From: SZUA-430 sp034440355
GTDB taxonomy: Bacteria > Pseudomonadota > Alphaproteobacteria > Micropepsales > Micropepsaceae
Direction of reading: 5' to 3'
Assembly (NCBI GenBank): GCA_034440355.1
Contig: JAWXBY010000183.1
Coordinates: 1-12,464, forward strand
Length of the DNA: 12,464 bases
The position numbers were made by a program, and so were the translations under genes. This document shows positions 1 to 4,130 of this stretch, one piece after another. Position 1 is the first letter of the stretch; each line of letters begins with the position of its first letter. The notes under the pieces are model-generated. The model saw only the letters and a list, made by a program, of their open reading frames with translations, ran no database searches and had not been told where the DNA came from.

Positions 1-1
1 C

Positions 2-475
2 AAGGTCGGCGAGGAAATCGAAATCATCGGCATCCGTCCGACGACCAAGACCGTCGTCACGGGCGTCGAAATGTTCCGCAAGCTGCTCGACTCGGGTGAG
101 GCGGGCGACAACGTCGGTTGCCTCCTGCGTGGTGTCGAGCGTGAAGGCGTTGAGCGTGGTCAGGTCCTGGCGAAGCCGGGTTCGGTGACGCCGCACACGC
201 ACTTCAAGGCTGAGGCCTACATCCTGACGAAGGAAGAAGGTGGCCGTCACACGCCGTTCTTCACCAACTACCGCCCGCAATTCTATTTCCGCACGACCGA
301 CGTGACGGGGATTGTGAAACTGCCTGAGGGTACCGAGATGGTAATGCCGGGCGACAACGTATCGATCGAGGTCGAACTGATCGTTCCGATCGCGATGGAA
401 GAGAAGCTTCGCTTCGCCATCCGTGAGGGCGGTCGCACCGTCGGCTCGGGCGTCGTCGCCAAGATCGTGAAGTAA
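2..475 (+). CDS. tuf: Elongation factor Tu, C-terminal part (5' end outside window)
   Basis: EF-Tu carries aminoacyl-tRNA to the ribosomal A site as a GTP complex in the cytoplasm. Only the last 157 codons are visible, running in frame from base 2 to a TAA at 473-475. They cover the last part of domain 2 and all of domain 3. The GTP-binding domain lies upstream of the window. Recognisable segments are RGVEREGVERGQVL, KPGSVTPHTHF and FFTNYRPQFYFRTTDVTG, followed by the MPGDN and RFAIREGGRTVGSGVV blocks that close every bacterial EF-Tu. A full protein is about 396 residues, so roughly 60% is missing. The protein ends in Lys rather than the more usual Glu. It lies 14 nt upstream of tRNA-Trp with no terminator between them, so the two are probably transcribed together. 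Many proteobacteria carry two tuf copies; this would be the one next to secE. Confidence 0.97.
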   Translation, partial: KVGEEIEIIGIRPTTKTVVTGVEMFRKLLDSGEAGDNVGCLLRGVEREGVERGQVLAKPGSVTPHTHFKAEAYILTKEEGGRHTPFFTNYRPQFYFRTTDVTGIVKLPEGTEMVMPGDNVSIEVELIVPIAMEEKLRFAIREGGRTVGSGVVAKIVK

Positions 476-489
476 GGACCAGGTCGAAT

Positions 490-565
490 AGGGGTGTAGC
501 TCAGCTGGTAGAGCATCGGTCTCCAAAACCGAGGGTCGTGGGTTCGAGTCCCTCCGCCCCTGCCA
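490..565 (+). tRNA. tRNA-Trp (anticodon CCA)
   Basis: This 76-nt gene folds as a complete cloverleaf. The acceptor stem pairs 490-496 with 555-561, with one G-U pair. The anticodon stem is 516-520 with 528-532, and its loop ctCCAaa places anticodon CCA at 523-525, which reads UGG (Trp). The T-loop motif GGTTCGAGTCC is at 541-551. The discriminator base is G at 562, and the 3' CCA is encoded at 563-565. It sits between tuf and secE, a common location for tRNA-Trp in proteobacteria. It probably has to be cut out of the tuf-secE transcript, because no promoter or terminator is visible on either side. Confidence 0.97.
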
Positions 566-611
566 CGACGTAAAAGCAGAGACGTGACGCGGAAGAAAGC
601 GACGAAGGCGA

Positions 612-896
612 ATGAAGACGATGGCGGATGAGAAGAAGAACGTGAGTGGTGGTGGTGGCGGCAAGGCCGTCGAACCGGCGCCCCCGCGCGCGGGTTTCTT
701 CTCGTGGATCACCAAGGGCCCTGAGTTCTTCGCGCAAGTGCGCCAGGAAGGAGCGAAGGTCACTTGGCCGACGCTCGCCGAAACGCGCGTCACGACGATC
801 GCAGTCTTCATCATGATTGCAATGTCGATCGTCTTCTTCGCGCTGGTGGACTTCGGGCTTTCGACGCTCGTGAAATTCGTTTTGGGCTTGGTGTAA
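612..896 (+). CDS. secE: Preprotein translocase subunit SecE
   Basis: SecE is the small essential clamp subunit of the SecYEG channel in the inner membrane. The protein is short (94 residues from this start). A charged, Gly-rich N-terminal tail (about residues 5-27) is followed by the conserved amphipathic segment FFAQVRQEGAKVTWPT (39-54) and one hydrophobic transmembrane helix (about 60-80). This is the single-span form, unlike the three-span SecE of E. coli. The family usually has WPTR; here the residue after WPT is Leu (L55). A second ATG at 621 would give a 91-residue protein starting MADEKK and is equally plausible. The purine-rich stretch near 604-608 is close to the first start and far from the second, so neither ribosome site is decisive. 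nusG follows 5 nt after the stop, as in most bacteria. Confidence 0.95.
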   Translation: MKTMADEKKNVSGGGGGKAVEPAPPRAGFFSWITKGPEFFAQVRQEGAKVTWPTLAETRVTTIAVFIMIAMSIVFFALVDFGLSTLVKFVLGLV

Positions 897-901
897 CGGC
901 G

Positions 902-1453
902 ATGGTCCAAACCCAAGCAAATACGCCGGCGCGCTGGTACATCGTCCACGCCTACTCGAATTTCGAGAAGAAGGTGGCCGACGAAATCAAGAAGCAGGCT
1001 CTTCAGCACGGCCTGTCGGAACTGTTCGAAGAGGTGTTGGTCCCGACCGAAGAAGTGGTCGAGGTCCGCCGCGGTCAGAAGGTGAATGCCGAACGCAAGT
1101 TCTTCCCGGGCTACGTTCTCGTGAAGGCGCACCTGACGGACGAGGCCTATCACCTCGTGAAGAACACGCCGAAGGTCACGGGCTTTCTGGGCACCGGCAA
1201 CAAGCCGATCCCGGTCAGCCAGGCGGAAGTCGATCGCATTCTGAATCAGGTGAAGGAAGGCGTCGAACATCCGAAGCCCGCCGTCACCTTCGAAATCGGC
1301 GAACAAGTGCGCGTGGCCGACGGCCCGTTCACCTCGTTCAACGGCAGCGTCGAGGAAATCGACGAAGGTCGCTCGCGGCTCAAGGTCGCTGTGTCGATTT
1401 TCGGTCGTGCAACGCCTGTGGAATTGGATTTCGCTCAGGTCGAGAAGCTCTAA
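902..1453 (+). CDS. nusG: Transcription termination/antitermination factor NusG
   Basis: NusG binds the RNA polymerase clamp, promotes processive elongation, and links polymerase to Rho or to ribosomal protein S10. The 183-residue protein has the NGN domain (about 12-120), beginning WYIVHAYSNFEKKVADEI and containing RKFFPGYVLV at 65-74. A linker follows, then the KOW domain (about 130-183) with VADGPFTSFNG. I chose the ATG at 902 because it places the conserved WYIVHAYS 11 residues from the N-terminus, as in the family. The frame stays open upstream to 764, but that part lies inside secE and has no NusG similarity. No clear Shine-Dalgarno is visible. With only 5 nt after the secE stop, translation is probably coupled to secE. 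Confidence 0.97.
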   Translation: MVQTQANTPARWYIVHAYSNFEKKVADEIKKQALQHGLSELFEEVLVPTEEVVEVRRGQKVNAERKFFPGYVLVKAHLTDEAYHLVKNTPKVTGFLGTGNKPIPVSQAEVDRILNQVKEGVEHPKPAVTFEIGEQVRVADGPFTSFNGSVEEIDEGRSRLKVAVSIFGRATPVELDFAQVEKL

Positions 1454-1478
1454 CCAGCCAATCGAATGTGCGTTTGTT

Positions 1479-1518
1479 GCGGAAGGCGAGGAGCGACGCT
1501 CCAGACCGTTTGGACCGC
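1479..1518 (+). promoter_or_regulatory. Possible structured rplK leader (candidate L1 operator)
   Basis: The nusG-rplK spacer (1454-1543) can form an inner hairpin with GGAGC (1490-1494) against GCTCC (1498-1502). An outer GCGG (1479-1482)/CCGC (1515-1518) helix encloses it with unequal internal loops. In E. coli, L1 represses the rplK-rplA message by binding a leader at this position that mimics its 23S rRNA site. Position and general shape fit, but I cannot match specific L1-contact bases, so the assignment is inference. I saw no convincing promoter in the spacer. Confidence 0.25.
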
Positions 1519-1530
1519 TAAGCCATAAGA

Positions 1531-1538
1531 AGAGGAGA
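1531..1538 (+). promoter_or_regulatory. Shine-Dalgarno of rplK (supports GTG start)
   Basis: AGAGGAGA lies 5 nt before the GTG at 1544. It supports the non-ATG start, which also places the AKKVMGQIKLQVPAG N-terminus as in other L11 proteins. Confidence 0.8.
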
Positions 1539-1543
1539 TACTC

Positions 1544-1972
1544 GTGGCGAAGAAAGTGATGGGGCAGATCAAGCTCCAAGTACCGGCAGGGGCGGCCAAT
1601 CCGTCGCCGCCGATCGGGCCTGCGCTCGGTCAACGCGGACTCAACATTATGGAGTTCTGCAAGACCTTCAACGCGCGCACGCAGGAAATGGAAAAGGGGA
1701 TGCCGATCCCGGTAATCATTACGTATTACCAGGACAAATCATTCTCGCTCGAAATGAAGACGCCCCCGGCCTCGTTCCTTCTCAAGAAGGCGGCGAAGAT
1801 CGACGGCGGCTCGAAGAAGCCTGGTCTCGAACCGAAGGGTTCGGTGACGCAAGCCGACCTCAAGAAGATCGCCGAATTGAAGATGAAGGACCTGAACGCG
1901 AACGATATCGACGCCGCGATGAAGATCATCGCCGGCTCCGCGCGTTCGATGGGCCTCGAGGTCAAAGGGTAA
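1544..1972 (+). CDS. rplK: 50S ribosomal protein L11
   Basis: L11 binds the GTPase-associated region of 23S rRNA at the stalk base, where elongation factors contact the ribosome. It is also needed for RelA activation. The protein has 142 residues, the usual length. The N-terminal domain (about 1-70) contains the proline-rich segment NPSPPIGPALGQRGLNIMEF (19-38). Prolines 23 and 26 are at the positions linked to thiostrepton action. The C-terminal RNA-binding domain (about 72-142) carries KKAAKIDGGSKKPG. The start is a GTG with a strong ribosome site just upstream. rplA begins 5 nt after the stop, so the two are translated from one message. In E. coli this pair is controlled by L1 binding upstream of rplK. 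Confidence 0.98.
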   Translation: MAKKVMGQIKLQVPAGAANPSPPIGPALGQRGLNIMEFCKTFNARTQEMEKGMPIPVIITYYQDKSFSLEMKTPPASFLLKKAAKIDGGSKKPGLEPKGSVTQADLKKIAELKMKDLNANDIDAAMKIIAGSARSMGLEVKG

Positions 1973-1977
1973 GCGCC

Positions 1978-2694
1978 ATGGCTGACAAGAAAAAAGCACC
2001 GAAAGAAGGCAAGCGCCTGGCCGCAGCCCGCAAGGGCGTGGACTCGCGCAAGCAATACGCGCTCGCCGAAGCCGTGAAGATGGTCAAGGAACGCGCCAAG
2101 GCGAAGTTCGACGAAACGATCGAGGTCGCGATGAACCTCGGCGTCGACCCGCGCCACGCCGACCAGATGGTCCGCGGCGTCGTCAACCTGCCGAACGGCA
2201 CGGGCAAGACGCTGCGCGTCGCCGTGTTCGCCAAAGGCGCGAAGGCCGACGAAGCGAAGAAGGCCGGCGCCGACATCGTGGGCGAGCAGGATCTCTTCGA
2301 CACCGTCAACGGCGGCAAGATCGATTTCGACCGCCTCATCGCGACGCCCGACATGATGGGCCTCGTCGGCCGTCTCGGCAAAGTGTTGGGCCCGCGCGGC
2401 CTGATGCCGAACCCGAAGGTCGGCACCGTGACGATGGACGTGACGAAGGCCGTGAAAGACGCCAAAGGCGGCGCCGTCGAATTCCGCGCCGAGAAGGCCG
2501 GCATCATTCACGCCGGCGTCGGCAAGGCGAGTTTCACGGAAGCCGCGCTGGTCGAGAACATCCGCGCGCTGTTCGACTCGGTCATGAAGGCGAAGCCCAG
2601 CGCGGCGAAGGGAAACTATCTGAAGAAGATGGCGATCTCTTCGACGCAAGGTCCGGGCGTGATCATCGAGCCCTCAACCGTGATGGGCGCGTAA
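1978..2694 (+). CDS. rplA: 50S ribosomal protein L1
   Basis: L1 forms the mobile L1 stalk that helps move deacylated tRNA out of the E site. In well-studied bacteria it also represses its own operon. The 238-residue protein is close to the family length (about 230-240). It shows the N-terminal KRLAAARKGVDSRKQYALAEA segment, the ARP-like ETIEVAMNLGVDPRHADQMVRG region, and the signature GRLGKVLGPRGLMPNPKVGTVT around residues 130-152. Its ribosome site, AAAGGG at 1964-1969, lies within the last codons of rplK, which suggests translational coupling. After its stop comes the 264-nt leader of rplJ with no clear T-tract terminator, so read-through into rplJ is possible. Confidence 0.98.
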   Translation: MADKKKAPKEGKRLAAARKGVDSRKQYALAEAVKMVKERAKAKFDETIEVAMNLGVDPRHADQMVRGVVNLPNGTGKTLRVAVFAKGAKADEAKKAGADIVGEQDLFDTVNGGKIDFDRLIATPDMMGLVGRLGKVLGPRGLMPNPKVGTVTMDVTKAVKDAKGGAVEFRAEKAGIIHAGVGKASFTEAALVENIRALFDSVMKAKPSAAKGNYLKKMAISSTQGPGVIIEPSTVMGA

Positions 2695-2711
2695 CAGGAT
2701 TTGAAGAATTC

Positions 2712-2727
2712 CCGGCGGCAACGCCGG
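2712..2727 (+). promoter_or_regulatory. GCAA-capped hairpin after rplA
   Basis: A perfect 6-bp stem, CCGGCG (2712-2717) with CGCCGG (2722-2727), closes a GCAA tetraloop. It begins 17 nt after the rplA stop. No T run follows, so it is not a typical intrinsic terminator. It may stabilise the 3' end of the rplK-rplA message or form part of the rplJ leader. Confidence 0.6.
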
Positions 2728-2733
2728 TGGATG

Positions 2734-2751
2734 GGATCGAGAGATCGATCC
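2734..2751 (+). promoter_or_regulatory. GAGA-capped hairpin upstream of the L10 leader
   Basis: A perfect 7-bp stem, GGATCGA (2734-2740) with TCGATCC (2745-2751), closes a GAGA tetraloop. It is followed directly by TTTCCTGTCC, which begins the L10-binding stem. The short T run (TTTCC) is too weak for a confident terminator call. Confidence 0.6.
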
Positions 2752-2752
2752 T

Positions 2753-2827
2753 TTCCTGTCCGAGACTGCAGGCGCCCAACCGGTTTTCCGGGGACGGCAT
2801 AATCAGGGAAGCCTGCATAGACGGGGG
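2753..2827 (+). promoter_or_regulatory. Ribosomal protein L10 leader (autoregulatory mRNA structure)
   Basis: Upstream of rplJ, TTCCTGTC (2753-2760) pairs with GACGGGGG (2820-2827), including several G-U pairs. GCAGGC (2768-2773) pairs with GCCTGC (2811-2816). Between the helices is an unequal internal loop, CGAGACT (2761-2767) opposite ATA (2817-2819). A further CCGG-TTTT-CCGG hairpin (2780-2791) sits in the apical part. This arrangement of two helices around an asymmetric loop, 130 nt before rplJ, matches the known L10 leader, which the L10(L12) complex binds to repress rplJ-rplL translation. The pairing is visible in the sequence. The identity rests on position and on resemblance to alphaproteobacterial rplJ leaders. 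Confidence 0.7.
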
Positions 2828-2862
2828 TAGTGCGTGACGCTTGAGCGATAACGCGACAGCGA

Positions 2863-2930
2863 AGTGCCGGTGCCCTTGGGACAGGGTTTTTGACGAAGGC
2901 TCATCGGGCGGAGCGACAATTCCGGCCACT
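2863..2930 (+). promoter_or_regulatory. Second structured domain of the rplJ leader
   Basis: AGTGCCGG (2863-2870) pairs with CCGG-c-CACT (2922-2930), leaving one bulged C. Inside it TGCCC (2871-2875) pairs with GGGCG (2906-2910). The domain ends 15 nt before the rplJ Shine-Dalgarno. A small alternative hairpin, CCCT/AGGG (2873-2876/2883-2886), precedes TTTTT at 2887-2891 but is too short for a confident terminator call. Confidence 0.4.
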
Positions 2931-2945
2931 GAGATGAAACCAGGC

Positions 2946-2952
2946 AAAGGAG
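2946..2952 (+). promoter_or_regulatory. Shine-Dalgarno of rplJ (supports GTG start)
   Basis: AAAGGAG ends 6 nt before the GTG at 2959, fixing the rplJ start. The bases 2942-2951 are also complementary to 2749-2757 in the leader, with one bulged C, which could hide this site. Confidence 0.85.
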
Positions 2953-2958
2953 CCAACA

Positions 2959-3477
2959 GTGGATAGAACGCAAAAGGCCGAAGTCATCGGTACGCTGAAC
3001 GAAGAGTTCGGCAAAGCCGGCGTGGTCGTCGTTGCGCGCTATCAAGGCATGACCGTGGCCGACATGTCGAAGCTACGGTCGCAGATGCGGGCGGCGGGAG
3101 CGAGCTTTAAAGTCTCGAAGAACCGTCTCGCAAAGCGTGCTGCGGAAGGAACGATGGCGCAACCCATGCAGGACCTGTTGAAGGGTCCGACGGGTATCGC
3201 ATTTTCGCTCGATCCGATTGCGGCGCCCAAAGCGGCCCACGACTACGCCAAGACGAACCCCAAGTTCGTCATTCTGGGCGGTGTCGTCGGGACGCAGTTC
3301 TTGGACGCGAAAGGCGTCGAGGCTCTGGCCTCGTTGCCGTCGCTGAACGAACTCCGGGCGCGTCTTGCAGGCATGCTGAAACAGAACGCGACGAAAATCG
3401 CGGGAATTCTGCAAGCGCCGGCCGGGCAGCTCGCCCGTGTCATCAGCGCTCATGCCAAGAAAGGCGAAGCGGCGTAA
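2959..3477 (+). CDS. rplJ: 50S ribosomal protein L10
   Basis: L10 anchors the L7/L12 dimers to the stalk base next to L11. The protein has 172 residues, normal for the family. The N-terminal rRNA-binding domain (about 1-135) begins DRTQKAEVIGTLNEEFGKAG and includes SKNRLAKRAAEGT and LLKGPTGIAFS. The C-terminal helix (about 140-165, containing LAGMLKQNATKIAGILQAPA and then QLARVISAHAKK) is where L7/L12 N-termini attach. The start is GTG with a strong ribosome site. rplL follows after 68 nt. The long structured leader upstream suggests translational control by the L10(L12) complex. Codon use includes CTA (3073-3075), a codon that is nearly absent from rpoB. Confidence 0.98.
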   Translation: MDRTQKAEVIGTLNEEFGKAGVVVVARYQGMTVADMSKLRSQMRAAGASFKVSKNRLAKRAAEGTMAQPMQDLLKGPTGIAFSLDPIAAPKAAHDYAKTNPKFVILGGVVGTQFLDAKGVEALASLPSLNELRARLAGMLKQNATKIAGILQAPAGQLARVISAHAKKGEAA

Positions 3478-3513
3478 TCCCGCAAGGGAACTACGTGAAT
3501 GGAATGAAGTCCC
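3478..3513 (+). promoter_or_regulatory. Alternative hairpins in the rplJ-rplL spacer
   Basis: Directly after the rplJ stop, TCCC (3478-3481) pairs with GGGA (3486-3489) around a GCAA tetraloop. The same GGGA can instead join GGGA-a-CT (3486-3492) with AGTCCC (3508-3513). The two folds exclude each other. Whether either forms, or affects rplL translation, is unknown. Confidence 0.35.
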
Positions 3514-3545
3514 AAGGTTGAAACATAGGCAGGAACGTACATATC

Positions 3546-3917
3546 ATGTCCAAACTCGAAAAAATCGTTGATGAACTCTCCACGCTGACGGTGATGGAAG
3601 CCGCTGAACTGTCGAAGCTTCTCGAAGAGAAGTGGGGCGTTTCGGCGGCCGCACCTGTCGCCGTTGCGGCAGCGGCGGGTCCGGTCGCGGCAGTGGCCGA
3701 GGCGAAGACGGAATTCTCCGTCGTCCTCGACAGCGCCGGCGACAAGAAGATCAACGTCATCAAGGTGGTGCGCGAGATCACCGGCCTCGGCTTGAAAGAA
3801 GCCAAGGACCTCGTCGAAGGCGCACCGAAGGAAGTGAAGGCCGACGTGCCGAAGACGGCCGCGGAAGAAATGAAGAAGAAGCTGGAAGCCGAAGGCGCGA
3901 AGGTTTCGCTGAAGTAA
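3546..3917 (+). CDS. rplL: 50S ribosomal protein L7/L12
   Basis: L7/L12 is the multicopy, mobile stalk protein that recruits translation factors and stimulates their GTPase activity. The 123 residues show the expected layout. The N-terminal dimerisation and L10-binding helices are at about 1-32 (SKLEKIVDELSTLTVMEAAE). A flexible hinge rich in Ala, Val and Pro spans about 36-55. The globular C-terminal domain (about 57-123) includes KINVIKVVREITGLGLKEAK and the LVEGAPK loop that contacts elongation factors. The ribosome site AGGA at 3531-3534 lies 11 nt before the ATG, slightly distant. rplL is usually translated several times more than rplJ to supply 4-6 copies per ribosome; it has its own initiation site here. 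Confidence 0.98.
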   Translation: MSKLEKIVDELSTLTVMEAAELSKLLEEKWGVSAAAPVAVAAAAGPVAAVAEAKTEFSVVLDSAGDKKINVIKVVREITGLGLKEAKDLVEGAPKEVKADVPKTAAEEMKKKLEAEGAKVSLK

Positions 3918-3921
3918 TTGT

Positions 3922-3948
3922 GAGGGGCGGCATGAAGCTGCGCTCCTC
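3922..3948 (+). promoter_or_regulatory. Hairpin just after rplL
   Basis: GAGGGGCG (3922-3929) pairs with CGCTCCTC (3941-3948), 8 bp with one G-U pair and an 11-nt loop. It begins 4 nt after the rplL stop. No T tract follows. It may protect the 3' end of the ribosomal-protein message after processing. Confidence 0.45.
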
Positions 3949-3966
3949 GACAAAGTACGCATGATT

Positions 3967-4000
3967 TCACCGCCCGCGGGAATTTTCCTGCGGGCGGTGA
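3967..4000 (+). terminator. Strong hairpin between rplL and rpoB, likely attenuator
   Basis: TCACCGCCCGC (3967-3977) pairs perfectly with GCGGGCGGTGA (3990-4000). The stem continues inward through GGGA (3978-3981) with TCCT (3986-3989), giving 15 bp with one G-U pair and an ATTT loop. The bases after it, GGTCGTTTCATCGTTG, hold only a short, delayed T run. Efficient intrinsic termination is therefore unlikely. Partial termination or an mRNA processing and stability role fits better. E. coli has a partial terminator and an RNase III site in the same spacer that lower rpoBC expression relative to rplJL; the equivalent role here is inference. Confidence 0.65.
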
Positions 4001-4017
4001 GGTCGTTTCATCGTTGT

Positions 4018-4077
4018 CCGGATTGCTTTCCGGCTGGGCCGCGGTGGGGATTTGAAGACGTGGGCCGCTCCCGACCG
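4018..4077 (+). promoter_or_regulatory. Further structure in the rpoB 5' leader
   Basis: CCGGA (4018-4022) pairs with TCCGG (4029-4033). Further on, CGGT-g-GGGA (4042-4050) pairs with TCCC-g-ACCG (4069-4077) across one G-G mismatch. The octamer TGGGCCGC occurs twice (4035-4042 and 4061-4068). No convincing promoter was found. The role is unknown. Confidence 0.3.
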
Positions 4078-4130
4078 GGTGGCATGCGACCGAGAAAGCG
4101 AAAAGACGAGACGGGATTCAAGGATCAATC

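Noticed and set aside
764..901. N-terminal extension of nusG
   Set aside because: The upstream in-frame part lies wholly inside secE in another frame and has no NusG similarity. The ATG at 902 gives a normal NusG N-terminus.
501..920. Minus-strand open frame of 139 codons across tRNA-Trp and secE
   Set aside because: Its C-terminal end is the reverse translation of the tRNA (EGLEPTTLGFG-type peptide), a common annotation artefact, and the rest is antisense to secE.
2731..2802. A 23-codon open frame (ATG 2731 to TAA 2800) in the rplJ leader as a leader peptide
   Set aside because: It has no properly spaced ribosome site and overlaps the L10 leader structure. No amino-acid run suggests an attenuation peptide.
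2872..2891. Intrinsic terminator (CCCT/AGGG plus TTTTT) before rplJ
   Set aside because: The stem is only 4 bp plus a G-U pair, too weak to call alone. Kept only as part of the leader-switch finding.
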